DNA from: Microbacterium sp. EST19A
GTDB lineage: Bacteria > Actinomycetota > Actinomycetes > Actinomycetales > Microbacteriaceae
Direction: 5' to 3'
DNA length: 64,000 nucleotides
Assembly (NCBI RefSeq): GCF_019969685.1
Contig: NZ_JAHXYZ010000004.1
Location: 186,001-250,000 of the forward strand
Part shown: positions 44,185-53,231 of the stretch, in pieces
Layout: each line of letters opens with the position of its first letter
Numbering within the stretch: the first letter of the stretch is position 1
Made by a program: the position numbers and the translations under genes
The notes under the pieces: generated by a model
Told to the model about the DNA's origin: nothing
Seen by the model: only the letters and a program-made list of their open reading frames with translations
Database searches by the model: none

Positions 44185-44583
44185 CTAGTTGACCGGCCCC
44201 GTCCACTTCTCCCCGGGCCCCTTGCCGATCGGGTCGGGGATGGGGGAGGCTTCGCGGAAGGCGAGCTGGAGGGAGCGGAGCCCGTCGCGCAGGGAGCGCG
44301 CGTGCATGTCGCTGATCTCGGGGGCGCCGGCGGTGATGAGTCCGGCCAGGGCGTTGATGAGCTTGCGTGCTTCGTCGAGGTCGAGCTGAGCTGCGGCATC
44401 CGGGTCGTCAGCGAGCCCGAGCTTCACGGCGGCCGCGCTCATCAGGTGGACGGCGGCGGTGGTGATCACCTCGACGGCGGGGACGTCGGCGATGTCCCGG
44501 GTGGCCGATGACGCTGCTTCCTCCTGTCGGGCCCAGCGCTCTTCGCGCTCGCGTACAGCATCGTCCGGTGCCTGGTTCGTCAC
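44185..44583 (-). CDS. DUF1844 protein
   Basis: 132 residues. [24 protein letters not shown] and [20 protein letters not shown] are the DUF1844 core, followed by a short C-terminal helix region with [12 protein letters not shown]. It is a small soluble protein of unknown function often found beside infC in actinobacteria. The GTG start has AAGG upstream. It is divergent from the infC operon. Confidence 0.85.
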   Translation of the reverse strand: MTNQAPDDAVREREERWARQEEAASSATRDIADVPAVEVITTAAVHLMSAAAVKLGLADDPDAAAQLDLDEARKLINALAGLITAGAPEISDMHARSLRDGLRSLQLAFREASPIPDPIGKGPGEKWTGPVN

Positions 44584-44600
44584 TTCGCCTTGCCTTCTGT

Positions 44601-44835
44601 TAGACTTCAGCGGGCTCCGGAGCATCATGCTCCGGAACGAAAGAGGATTCACTTCCCACCCGCGCTTGCCGTTCAAGGCTACCGGGTCCAGCACTCCGCC
44701 GGTTCTGATCGAGAGATCGAGACGGTAGCAGGGTGCGAGCCGGTGTCTGAATGCCGGCGGGTGGGGACGATTCCGAATTCGGCTGTGACGCAGAGGGCGT
44801 CGCGGTGGCTGAATCACATCGTCTAAGGAGCACCT
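44601..44835 (+). promoter_or_regulatory. Promoter and long leader of infC-rpmI-rplT
   Basis: TAGACT (44601-44606) is a probable -10. Shortly after it comes a perfect hairpin CCGGAGCA-TCA-TGCTCCGG (44617-44635), then about 200 nt of GC-rich leader with further inverted repeats (GATCGAGAGATC at about 44697) before AAGGAG at 44825-44830. Leaders at infC-rplT are sites of L20 or IF3 feedback in other bacteria; the exact structure here was not resolved. Confidence 0.55.
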
Positions 44836-45462
<627 letters not shown>

Positions 45463-45534
45463 CTCCCGCCCCAGAACTCCCGCACCGCGGGTTGACACCG
45501 TCGCCTGAGAAGGCGCCATACGAAGGAAGAGAAG

Positions 45535-45729
45535 ATGCCGAAGCAGAAGACCCACTCGGGTGCTAAGAAGCGCTTCAAGATCACCGGCAGCGGCAAGCTG
45601 AAGAAGCAGCAGGCCGGGATGCGCCACAACCTCGAGCACAAGTCGAGCCGCCGCACCCGTCGTCTGAACCAGGACCAGGTGCTCTCGAAGGCTGACACCA
45701 AGGTCGCGAAGAAGCTTCTCGGCCGCTGA
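45535..45729 (+). CDS. rpmI: 50S ribosomal protein L35
   Basis: 64 residues, very basic. [20 protein letters not shown] is the universal L35 start, followed by [14 protein letters not shown]. It follows infC by 72 bp with GAAGGAAGAG before the ATG and is part of the infC operon. Confidence 0.98.
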   Translation: MPKQKTHSGAKKRFKITGSGKLKKQQAGMRHNLEHKSSRRTRRLNQDQVLSKADTKVAKKLLGR

Positions 45730-45763
45730 TCGCGCCCGAACGCACGAATAGGAACACAGGAAA

Positions 45764-46150
45764 ATGGCAAGAGTCAAGCGGGCAGTAAACGCCCACAAGA
45801 AGCGCCGGGTCATCCTCGAGCGCGCAAAGGGTTACCGCGGTCAGCGTTCGCGCCTCTACCGCAAGGCCAAAGAGCAGGTCATCCACTCCCTGGTCTACTC
45901 GTACCGTGACCGTCGCAAGCGCAAGGGTGACTTCCGTCGTCTCTGGATCCAGCGCATCAACGCTGCGGCACGCCAGAACGGCATCACCTACAACCGCTTC
46001 ATCCAGGGCCTCGGCCTCGCGGGTGTCACGGTCGACCGTCGCATGCTCGCCGACCTCGCGGTCAACGACGCAGCGACGTTCACGACGCTCGTCGAGACGG
46101 CGAAGAAGGCTCTGCCTTCCGACGTCAACGCACCGAAGTCGGCTGCGTAA
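45764..46150 (+). CDS. rplT: 50S ribosomal protein L20
   Basis: 128 residues. [14 protein letters not shown] and [22 protein letters not shown] are typical. It binds 23S rRNA early in 50S assembly and, in some bacteria, represses this operon through the leader mRNA. CAGGA precedes the ATG. A terminator follows within 15 bp. Confidence 0.98.
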   Translation: MARVKRAVNAHKKRRVILERAKGYRGQRSRLYRKAKEQVIHSLVYSYRDRRKRKGDFRRLWIQRINAAARQNGITYNRFIQGLGLAGVTVDRRMLADLAVNDAATFTTLVETAKKALPSDVNAPKSAA

Positions 46151-46158
46151 GCATCTCT

Positions 46159-46611
46159 TCAGACAGGGCGCTCTCCTTCGGGAGGGCGCCCTGCGGCGTT
46201 TCCGGAGGCGGTGCCGACGAAGACTCGGGTGACGGCGATGTCGACGACGGATGCCGCGGCGACGGCCGCGGCGTAGACGACGATGTCCCGGGGGTCGAAG
46301 CCGGAACCGAGGACGATTTCGATCGGCGGGAAGACCGCCGCCCACTCTCGCGGCAGCGCGGTGAGCTGCAGCAGCTCGACGCCGGTGCACACCGCGAACG
46401 CGATCACGGCGACCACCGGTCGAGGCGCCCCGGGTGCGACCAGCACCACCAGCAGATAGATGAGCACGGCGTACAGGGCGTCGCCGGCGATGTCGCCGAT
46501 CGTGCCGCCGACGCTGCGATGGAAGAGCAATCCGAGACCGACGGTCACCGCGGCGAGCACGGCGACGGCGACCCGTCGGCGGAGGAAGGACGCCGGGGGA
46601 TCGTTCGTCAT
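46159..46611 (-). CDS. DUF2809-like membrane protein
   Basis: 150 residues with about four membrane segments (VAVAVLAAVTVGLGLLF, GDALYAVLIYLLVVLVA, VVAVIAFAVCTGVELLQL, IVVYAAAVAAASVVDIAV). HRSVGGTIGDIAGDALYAVL and ELLQLTALP match the DUF2809 pattern. Function unknown. TATGGT (46618-46623, minus strand) is 6 nt before the ATG, so it is probably leaderless. Its last codons lie within the rplT terminator hairpin. Confidence 0.7.
   Translation of the reverse strand: MTNDPPASFLRRRVAVAVLAAVTVGLGLLFHRSVGGTIGDIAGDALYAVLIYLLVVLVAPGAPRPVVAVIAFAVCTGVELLQLTALPREWAAVFPPIEIVLGSGFDPRDIVVYAAAVAAASVVDIAVTRVFVGTASGNAAGRPPEGERPV
46164..46193 (+). terminator. Terminator of infC-rpmI-rplT
   Basis: CAGGGCGCTCTCC-TTCG-GGAGGGCGCCCTG forms a 13-bp stem (one wobble) with a stable TTCG loop, 13 bp after the rplT stop. 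There is no T run. It doubles as coding sequence for the end of the convergent gene. Confidence 0.75.
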
Positions 46612-46668
46612 GAACGCACCATATCCCGATGGTGCGAGAAGCAGCCGTGCGCCTCCTAGACTGTGATC

Positions 46669-47481
46669 GTGCTGGAGAACCCCCGCTCCCCCCGAGTCCG
46701 TGCCGTCGCGAAGCTGACCAAACGCAGTGCTCGAACCGAGACAGGCCTGTTCCTTCTCGAAGGTCCGCAGGCGGTCCGTGAAGCGCTGACCTACCGTCCC
46801 GAGGCGATCGTCGAGCTCTTCGCGACGCCGAACGGCTGGGAGAAGCATCCCGACATCCGTGCGAAGGCCGCCGAGGCCGAGGTCGACGTCGAGTACGTCA
46901 CCGAATATGTCCTCAACGCGATGGCCGACACGGTCACGCCGCAGGGACTGGTGGCGGTCGTCCAGCAGACGCCCACGTCGGTGCGCGACATCTTCGCCGC
47001 GTCGCCTCGTCTCGTCGCGATCTGCGAAGAGGTGCGCGATCCCGGCAACCTCGGCACGATCATCCGCGCCGCCGACGCCGCGGGTGCGGACGCCGTCGTG
47101 CTGACCGGACGCACCGTCGATCCCTACAACCCGAAGGTCGTCCGCGCCACGACCGGATCGCTCTTCCACCTTCCGGTCTCGGTGGCCGGCGACCTCGCCG
47201 ATGTCGTGGAGCGCGCGCATGACGCGGGCCTGCGCATCCTTGCCGCGGATGTGAAGGGCGACGACCTGCTCGAGGCGCGTGCGGAGGGACTCCTCGCCGA
47301 ACCCACGGGCTGGCTGTTCGGCAACGAGGCCCGCGGTCTCGAGGAAGACGCCCTCGCCCTCGCCGACAAGGTGCTCAAGCTGCCGATCTTCGGCAAGGCC
47401 GAATCACTGAACCTCGCGACCGCCGCCAGCGTCTGCCTCTACGAGAGCGCCTTCGCCCAGCGGGCGGCGTCGCCGGGCTGA
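46669..47481 (+). CDS. TrmH/SpoU family RNA 2'-O-methyltransferase
   Basis: 270 residues. The substrate-binding N domain (LFLLEGPQAVREAL) is followed by a SpoU knot with CEEVRDPGNLGTIIRAADAAG (motif 1), GNEARGLEEDALAL (motif 2) and LPIFGKAESLNLATAASV (motif 3), which bind AdoMet. It methylates a ribose in rRNA or tRNA; the position is unknown. Two GTGs compete: 46669 lies exactly 6 nt after TAGACT (46657-46662) and is preferred, while 46663 directly abuts the box. Confidence 0.9.
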   Translation: MLENPRSPRVRAVAKLTKRSARTETGLFLLEGPQAVREALTYRPEAIVELFATPNGWEKHPDIRAKAAEAEVDVEYVTEYVLNAMADTVTPQGLVAVVQQTPTSVRDIFAASPRLVAICEEVRDPGNLGTIIRAADAAGADAVVLTGRTVDPYNPKVVRATTGSLFHLPVSVAGDLADVVERAHDAGLRILAADVKGDDLLEARAEGLLAEPTGWLFGNEARGLEEDALALADKVLKLPIFGKAESLNLATAASVCLYESAFAQRAASPG

Positions 47482-47519
47482 CACGGCGGGTCGATGCGCG
47501 ATCGCGGGGAGCAGAGTCG

Positions 47520-48191
47520 ATGCGGATTCTGATCGTGGAGGACGACGAGCGGGTGGCTGCCGCGCTCGAGGCGTTCCTCGCGCGCTCCGGCTACGCCACG
47601 GTGCGCGCGGCCGACGGCGCCTCGGCGCTCGAGCTGTTGGGCGTCGACACCGAGGTGGTCCTGCTGGACCTCGGGCTGCCGGATGTCGACGGGATCGACC
47701 TGTGCCGGCGCATCCGCGGCCGCTCCGACGTGCCGATCGTGATCGTGACGGCGCGCAACCAGGTCACCGAGCGCATCCTGGGGCTCCGCGCGGGAGCCGA
47801 CGACTTCGTCGTGAAGCCGTACGACGTGCACGAGCTGCTCGCACGGATCGAAGCCGTGACGCGCCGTTCTCGGCCGACGCGCACCGAATCCGAGGCGCGC
47901 GTGCTGCTCGACGGCGGCGAGGTGCAGATCGATCTCGTGGGCCGCCAGGTGCTCGTCGAGGGCGGAGTCATCGACCTCACCCGCAAGGAGTTCGACATCG
48001 TGGCCGTGCTCGCGCGGTATCCCGGCGTCGCCGTGCCCAAGGAGCGCCTGATCCGCGAGGTGTGGAACACCGACTGGCGCGGCTTCGGGCACTCTCTCGA
48101 AGTGCACGTCGGCGCGATCCGCAAGAAGACCGGGGACCGCCGTCTCATCGAGACGGTGCGCGGCGTCGGCTATCGGCTCGCGGGGTCCTGA
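47520..48191 (+). CDS. Response regulator, OmpR family
   Basis: 223 residues. The receiver domain (ILIVEDDE acidic pair; phosphoacceptor Asp in LLDLGLPDVDG; Thr in IVTARN; Lys in VVKPYD) is followed by a winged-helix output domain with VIDLTRKEFDIVAVLARYPG and SLEVHVGAIRKKTG. It is a transcription factor paired with the next gene. Its targets are unknown; repeats at 50546-50564 may be a binding site. Confidence 0.93.
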   Translation: MRILIVEDDERVAAALEAFLARSGYATVRAADGASALELLGVDTEVVLLDLGLPDVDGIDLCRRIRGRSDVPIVIVTARNQVTERILGLRAGADDFVVKPYDVHELLARIEAVTRRSRPTRTESEARVLLDGGEVQIDLVGRQVLVEGGVIDLTRKEFDIVAVLARYPGVAVPKERLIREVWNTDWRGFGHSLEVHVGAIRKKTGDRRLIETVRGVGYRLAGS

Positions 48192-48194
48192 GCG

Positions 48195-49571
48195 ATGCGT
48201 CGCCGCCTCATCATCGTCTTCCTCGTGCCGCTCGTCGCGATCCTGCTGTCGCTCGGAGGCGCCGCCGGGTGGGGCGCCGCGCGCAGCGTCCAGCAGGCGT
48301 TCTACGCCGAGCAGCTCGGCGACCTCGGGTACTTCGTCACGAGTGCCCGGCAGTCGCTGAGGTCGGGGAGTTCCGCGGTCGTCGACGCGGAGGCTCTGCG
48401 GTTCCAGGAGGTCTACGGCATCGATGTGACCGTGTTCGATCTCGCCGGCAGCGTCTGGGCGACGGGTGCGCAGGACACCGCCGTGCTCTCGGACGACGAC
48501 GCCGAGCGCGTGCGGCTGGCGCTGTCCGGTCGCCGCGCGGAACCGCCGGGGGCGGTGTTCCCGTGGATCTTCACGGATGCGGCACTCGTCGAGCCGGTGT
48601 TCGACGACGGCGACGTCATCGGCGCGGTGCGGGTGTCGGCGGATGTCGCTGCGCCGCGTGCGGCGATCCTCCAGCAGATCCTCGTGCTGTCGGCGATCGC
48701 GGCGGCGCTGATCGCACTCGGTGTGCTCCTCGTGTTCCGGCTGGCGCGGTGGGTGCTGTCGCCGGTGCGGCGACTCGACGAGGCGATGGTCGCGATCGAG
48801 CGCGGCGAGATGGACACCCGTGTCGCGGAGGACACCGGGCCGCCGGAGCTGCGACGCATGACGCGGGTCTTCAACGGCATGGCCGACGAGATCGAACGCG
48901 TGATGACGCGGCAGCAGGAGTTCGCCCTGAACGCCTCGCACGAGCTGCGCAACCCGCTCAACGCCCTGCTGCTGCGCGTGGAGCATCTCGCCACCGGTCT
49001 CGGCAGCGAGTGGCGCGGCGATGTCGAGGAGACCCGTGAGGAGGGGCGCCGCATGGCGCGCATCCTCGAGACCCTGTTGGGGCTCGCCCGCGGCGGCCGC
49101 AGCGACTCGACGATCTCGGCCGTCGACCTCGCGACCCTGGCCGCCCGACGCACGGAGGCCTGGCGGGAGGTCGCGAGCCAGCGCGGGATCGCTCTGCGCC
49201 GAGTCGGGGATGCGTCGGTGATGAGCGTCACCGACCGCACGATCGTGGAGAGCGCGTTGGACGCGGTGATCGACAACGCGATGAAGTTCTCGCCCGCCGG
49301 TACCGCGGTCGAGGTGGGCGCGTGGCGTGACGGCGAGGTGTGCCTGATCTCGGTGCGCGACCAGGGCCCCGGGCTGACGGACGAGCAGGCGGCGTCGGCG
49401 ACCGACCGGTTCTGGCGCAGTGAAGACACCAGGAGCATCCCGGGCTCGGGGCTGGGGCTCGCGATCGCCACCGATCTGCTGGCCTCCGTCGGCGGCGAGC
49501 TGACCGTGTCGTCCGCGGAAGGCGACGGTCTGACCGTCTCGCTGCTCATCGGCGACGGAGCGACCACGTGA
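48195..49571 (+). CDS. Sensor histidine kinase
   Basis: 458 residues. First membrane segment 6-27, extracytoplasmic sensor about 28-155, second segment about 160-185, HAMP (RWVLSPVRRLDEAMVAIERG), H box NASHELRNPLNALLLR with the phosphorylated His, N box DAVIDNAMKFSP, and G boxes SVRDQGPGL and GLGLAIA. It is the partner of the preceding regulator (3 bp between genes). It overlaps the TAXI binding-protein gene by 4 bp, which suggests that protein presents a ligand to the sensor domain. Confidence 0.93.
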   Translation: MRRRLIIVFLVPLVAILLSLGGAAGWGAARSVQQAFYAEQLGDLGYFVTSARQSLRSGSSAVVDAEALRFQEVYGIDVTVFDLAGSVWATGAQDTAVLSDDDAERVRLALSGRRAEPPGAVFPWIFTDAALVEPVFDDGDVIGAVRVSADVAAPRAAILQQILVLSAIAAALIALGVLLVFRLARWVLSPVRRLDEAMVAIERGEMDTRVAEDTGPPELRRMTRVFNGMADEIERVMTRQQEFALNASHELRNPLNALLLRVEHLATGLGSEWRGDVEETREEGRRMARILETLLGLARGGRSDSTISAVDLATLAARRTEAWREVASQRGIALRRVGDASVMSVTDRTIVESALDAVIDNAMKFSPAGTAVEVGAWRDGEVCLISVRDQGPGLTDEQAASATDRFWRSEDTRSIPGSGLGLAIATDLLASVGGELTVSSAEGDGLTVSLLIGDGATT

Positions 49572-50530
49572 TCCGGTCGCGACGGCGCGTCTTCGCCGGA
49601 CTCGTCGCGCTCACGCTGCTCGCCGCGCTGGCGGCCTGCACGCCGCGCGCGAGCGAGTGGACGGGGCAGGAGTACACGATCGCCGGCGGAGGGCCGACGG
49701 GCGTCTACTTCGACTACGGCACCCACCTCGCGGACGAGCTCTCGCAGTCGCTCGACATCCGCATGACGGTCGACGAGACGGCCGGATCCGTCGACAACCT
49801 CCTGCGCGTGGACTCCGGCGAGGCGCTGATCGGCTTCGCGCAGGGCGATGCCGCAGCGGATGCCGTCGCCGGGGCGGGGGCTTTCCCCGAGCCGCTCGAG
49901 ATCCAGGCGATCGCGCGACTGTACGACGAGTACGTGCACGTCGTCGTGCGCGGAGACTCCGAGATCGACGGCGTGGCCGACCTCGCGGGGAGAGACGTCT
50001 CGCTCGGGGCCGAGAACTCCGGAGTGAACGTCATCGCGAGACGTGTCCTCGACGCTGCGGGTGTCGACGCGGCATCCGTGCGCAACCCGCAGCTCGACCT
50101 CAGCGGGTCGATCGAGGCGATGGAGAGCGGCGAGATCGACGGCTTCTTCTGGGTGGGCGGGCTGCCGACCCCGGGGATCGCGGAGCTCGCCGAGCGGATG
50201 CCGGTGCGCCTGCTCCCGATCGAGCAGGACTGGGTGATCCAGGTGAACGAACAGTATTCGCATGCGTACCGCCCGGCGGACGTGCCCGAGGGCATGTACG
50301 GCCTGGAGGAATCAGCATCCACGATGGCGGTGCCGAACTACCTGGTCACCTCGACATCCACTCCGCCCGGCGTCGTGCGCGACGTGCTGGCCGGCCTCTT
50401 CGATGCCCGGCCGCGCATCGCGGAAGAGGTCCCGGCGGCGGCGCTGCTGGATCGTCGTCAGGCGATCTTCACCGGTCCCGTCTCGCTGCATCCCGGTGCC
50501 ATCGCGTACTACCGGGACCTGCGCGACTGA
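49568..50530 (+). CDS. TAXI-type TRAP solute-binding lipoprotein
   Basis: 320 residues. The lipoprotein signal peptide ends at LAALAAC (residue about 22). YTIAGGGPTGVYFDYGTHLADEL and IGFAQGDAAADAV are the TAXI-TRAP binding-protein pattern; LAGRDVSLGAENSGVNVIARRVL follows. No TRAP permease (DctQM/fused) gene is near. Co-operonic with a two-component system, it is more likely a ligand-presenting partner of the kinase than a transport component. GTG 49568 overlaps the kinase stop (GTGA). Confidence 0.85.
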   Translation: MIRSRRRVFAGLVALTLLAALAACTPRASEWTGQEYTIAGGGPTGVYFDYGTHLADELSQSLDIRMTVDETAGSVDNLLRVDSGEALIGFAQGDAAADAVAGAGAFPEPLEIQAIARLYDEYVHVVVRGDSEIDGVADLAGRDVSLGAENSGVNVIARRVLDAAGVDAASVRNPQLDLSGSIEAMESGEIDGFFWVGGLPTPGIAELAERMPVRLLPIEQDWVIQVNEQYSHAYRPADVPEGMYGLEESASTMAVPNYLVTSTSTPPGVVRDVLAGLFDARPRIAEEVPAAALLDRRQAIFTGPVSLHPGAIAYYRDLRD

Positions 50531-50800
50531 GCCCTCGATCCCGTTCTCAAGAAATCCTCAAGAACTCTGACACCGCGTCGGCGCTCTGACACTCTGAGGT
50601 CGATCGTGCACGATCAACGGTCCCGCTGCTCGCAGTCGTCGGGGGTGAAGCGCAGCGGCAGGACCAGATCCACGGCCCGCGGGGGCGGGCCGTGGATCGC
50701 CCGTGCAGAGACGCCCGGGTGAGCACGGTCCCGTGTCACGAACATGTAAATCTCGGCGCCGTTCCTGGAGCCGCGCGTACGACCTGGCTAGTTTGGAGAA
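50531..50800. promoter_or_regulatory. Intergenic region before the amino-acid ABC operon
   Basis: 270 bp. It contains two direct repeats CTCAAGAA 11 bp apart (50546 and 50557), two CTCTGACAC 19 bp apart (50565 and 50584), a strong hairpin (50667-50698) and TAGTTT (50789-50794) 6 nt before the next ATG. Head-to-tail repeats with 11-bp spacing are typical of OmpR-family regulators. Confidence 0.45.
50667..50698 (+). terminator. Hairpin after the two-component operon
   Basis: GATCCACGGCCCGC pairs perfectly over 14 bp with its complement around a GGGG loop. There is no T tract, but it is long and stable enough to be a terminator. It lies 137 bp after the TAXI stop. Confidence 0.6.
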
Positions 50801-51550
50801 ATGATGACCTCTGGTACGCCCCTCGTCGTGGTCGACAACGTTCAGAAGCACTACGGCGACTTCCAGGCGCTGACCGACATCGACCTGACCGTCGACTCCG
50901 GCGAGGTCGTGGTCGTGATCGGTCCGTCCGGGTCCGGGAAGTCGACGCTGTGCCGCACGATCAACCGGCTGGAGACGATCACCAGCGGCAGCATCAGCAT
51001 CGACGGCAAGCCCCTCCCGGCCGAGGGCAAGGGGCTCGCGAACCTCCGCGCCGACGTGGGCATGGTGTTCCAGTCGTTCAACCTCTTCGCCCACCTCACG
51101 ATCCTCGAGAACATCACCCTCGGACCCATCAAGGTGCGTGGCCTCAAGAAGGCAGATGCCGAGAAGGAGGCCATGGTCCTGCTCGAGCGCGTCGGCGTCG
51201 CGCAGCAGGCCTCGAAGCTCCCGGCGCAACTCTCCGGCGGGCAGCAGCAGCGCGTCGCGATCGCTCGCGCCCTCGCGATGAAGCCCAAGGTCATGCTCTT
51301 CGATGAGCCGACCAGCGCGCTCGACCCCGAGATGATCAACGAGGTCCTCGACGTCATGGTGGGCCTCGCCCAGGAGGGCATGACGATGATCGTCGTCACG
51401 CACGAGATGGGATTCGCGCGCAAGGCCGCCGACCGCGTCGTCTTCATGGCCGACGGCCGGATCGTGGAGGAGGCGACTCCCGAGGAGTTCTTCACGAACC
51501 CTAAGAGCGATCGTGCCAAGGACTTCCTGTCGAAGCTCCTCACGCACTGA
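50801..51550 (+). CDS. Amino-acid ABC importer ATPase (GluA/GlnQ type)
   Basis: 249 residues. Walker [14 protein letters not shown] loop [11 protein letters not shown], signature [16 protein letters not shown], Walker [16 protein letters not shown], switch His in [16 protein letters not shown]. These are typical of the polar amino-acid uptake family. It works with the binding protein and two permeases that follow. ATG 50801 lies 6 nt after TAGTTT; a second ATG is adjacent. Confidence 0.95.
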   Translation: MMTSGTPLVVVDNVQKHYGDFQALTDIDLTVDSGEVVVVIGPSGSGKSTLCRTINRLETITSGSISIDGKPLPAEGKGLANLRADVGMVFQSFNLFAHLTILENITLGPIKVRGLKKADAEKEAMVLLERVGVAQQASKLPAQLSGGQQQRVAIARALAMKPKVMLFDEPTSALDPEMINEVLDVMVGLAQEGMTMIVVTHEMGFARKAADRVVFMADGRIVEEATPEEFFTNPKSDRAKDFLSKLLTH

Positions 51551-51608
51551 GCCTCTGCACCCGAAGCTCACACAGACCCTGCACACACAGCAACTGAAGG
51601 AGACGCAC

Positions 51609-52520
51609 ATGCGACGCACACGGACACTGGCAGGCATCGGAATCGCGGCGGTGGCCCTGCTGGCGCTCACGGCCTGCAACAGCGGCAGCCCGTCCGACCC
51701 CGGTGCCGGCACCGGCGGCGGCGACGAGGGCGGCGAGGAGTCGACCTGGTTCGAGGTCGCCACCGACGTCGACCTCGAGGGAAGCCCCACGTTCGACAAG
51801 ATGAAGGAAGACGACAAGGTCGTCATCGGCGTCAAGGAGGACCAGCCCGGTCTCGGCTACCTCGACGTGACGACGAACGAGCGCACCGGCTTCGACATCG
51901 ACATCGCCCGCTGGATCGCCGCCTCGCTCGGCTTCGACGAGGACAAGATCGAGTTCAAGCCGATCGCCTCCGCGAACCGCGAGCAGGCCATCGTGAACGG
52001 CGACGTGGACTACTACGTCGGCACCTACTCGATCAACGACAAGCGCAAGGAGCAGATCGCCTTCGCCGGTCCGTATTTCATCACCGGTCAGGGCCTGCTG
52101 GTCGCGGCCGACAATGAAGACATCAAGAGCGAGGCGGACCTGTCCGCCGACACCACCGTCTGCTCGGCGACCGGCTCGACGCCCATCCAGAACATCCGGA
52201 CCAACTTCCCGGAGGTTCCCACGAAGGAATTCGACCTGTACTCGGCTTGTGTCGAGGCGCTGCTCTCCGGTGAGGTCCAGGCGGTCACGACCGACCAGGC
52301 CATCCTCATCGGCTACGCCGCGCAGGATCCCGACAACCTGAAGGTCGTCGGCGAGCCCTTCACCGAGGAGCGCTACGGTGTCGGCCTCGCGAAGGACGAC
52401 GCCGCGCTGCAGGAGTTCATCAACAAGATGTTCACCGACGGCGGCGACATCTGGCAGGCGATCTTCGACAAGAACCTCGGTTCGTCGGGCATCGAAGTCT
52501 CCCAGCCCACCGTCGACTGA
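51609..52520 (+). CDS. Glutamate-type ABC solute-binding lipoprotein
   Basis: 303 residues. The lipobox LTAC is at residues 20-23, followed by a Gly/Ser/Glu-rich linker. The SBP family 3 domain has VIGVKEDQPGLGYLD, TGFDIDIARWIAASLG, YVGTYSINDKRKEQI and a Cys pair (CSATGS, YSACVEAL), as in GluB-type glutamate receptors. AAGGAG is 6 nt before ATG 51609. A very strong hairpin follows its stop and should set expression above that of the permeases. Confidence 0.92.
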   Translation: MRRTRTLAGIGIAAVALLALTACNSGSPSDPGAGTGGGDEGGEESTWFEVATDVDLEGSPTFDKMKEDDKVVIGVKEDQPGLGYLDVTTNERTGFDIDIARWIAASLGFDEDKIEFKPIASANREQAIVNGDVDYYVGTYSINDKRKEQIAFAGPYFITGQGLLVAADNEDIKSEADLSADTTVCSATGSTPIQNIRTNFPEVPTKEFDLYSACVEALLSGEVQAVTTDQAILIGYAAQDPDNLKVVGEPFTEERYGVGLAKDDAALQEFINKMFTDGGDIWQAIFDKNLGSSGIEVSQPTVD

Positions 52521-52527
52521 TCGGCTC

Positions 52528-52557
52528 GAGGGGGCGGTCGTCCGTGGCCGCCCCCTC
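52528..52557 (+). terminator. Intercistronic hairpin between binding protein and permeases
   Basis: GAGGGGGCGG pairs perfectly with CCGCCCCCTC over 10 bp around a 10-nt loop. It starts 8 bp after the binding-protein stop and ends 26 bp before the first permease. There is no T run. It probably works as a partial terminator or mRNA-stabilising 3' end. Confidence 0.65.
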
Positions 52558-52583
52558 CTCAGAACCCGGAAGGGGAGGGCGGC

Positions 52584-53231
52584 GTGGACGTCATCTTCGG
52601 AAACCTCGATCTGTGGGGGACAGCGCTGCGCAACACGCTGCTGATCTTCCTCGGCGGCGGTGTGCTCGCGCTCATCCTCGGCATCATCGTCGGCGCCGCC
52701 CGCGTCGCCCCGGTACCGATCGCGCGCGCTGTCGGCACGGTGTACGTGAACCTGATCCGCAACACCCCTCTCACGCTCGTCTTCTTCTTCTTCATCTTCG
52801 GATACCCGCAGCTCGGACTCCCGAAGCTCAGCACCACGGTGCTCGGCATCCTCGCGATCGGCATCTACACCGCGACCTACGTCGCCGAAGTGATCCGCGC
52901 AGGAATCAACACCGTCCCCGTCGGGCAGGCGGAGGCCGCCCGCGCCATCGGACTCCCGTTCGGCCAGGTGATGTCGCTCGTGATCCTGCCGCAGGCCTTC
53001 CGGTCCGTCGTCCCGCCGATGATGAGCGTGTTCATCGCTCTGCTGAAGAACACCACGGTCGCCGCCGGCTTCTCCGTGGTCGAGCTCGGCGCCATCCGCT
53101 CCTACATGAGTGAGCGCGGCGAGAACGCCCTCGTCGTGCTGCTCTGGGTCGCGGTCATCTTCGTCGCCCTCGTCATGCTGCTCAGCTGGCTCCAGCGCTA
53201 TCTCGAGAACAAGTGGAGGATCGCGCGATGA
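52584..53231 (+). CDS. Amino-acid ABC permease (GluC type)
   Basis: 215 residues with about five membrane segments. NLIRNTPLTLVFFFF (the HisM-family opening) and AEAARAIGLPFGQVMSLVILPQA (EAA loop contacting the ATPase) identify it. GTG start with GGGGAGGG upstream. It overlaps the second permease by 4 bp. Confidence 0.93.
   Translation: MDVIFGNLDLWGTALRNTLLIFLGGGVLALILGIIVGAARVAPVPIARAVGTVYVNLIRNTPLTLVFFFFIFGYPQLGLPKLSTTVLGILAIGIYTATYVAEVIRAGINTVPVGQAEAARAIGLPFGQVMSLVILPQAFRSVVPPMMSVFIALLKNTTVAAGFSVVELGAIRSYMSERGENALVVLLWVAVIFVALVMLLSWLQRYLENKWRIAR

Noticed and set aside
44627-44728. 33-codon upstream frame in the infC leader
   Set aside because: No ribosome-binding site, no TAnnnT box at 6-8 nt, no run of control codons; its ATG lies in the hairpin stem. 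Probably chance.
46663-46668. GTG 46663 as start of the TrmH-family methyltransferase
   Set aside because: It abuts the TAGACT box with no gap, whereas GTG 46669 has the 6-nt spacing seen in the other leaderless genes.
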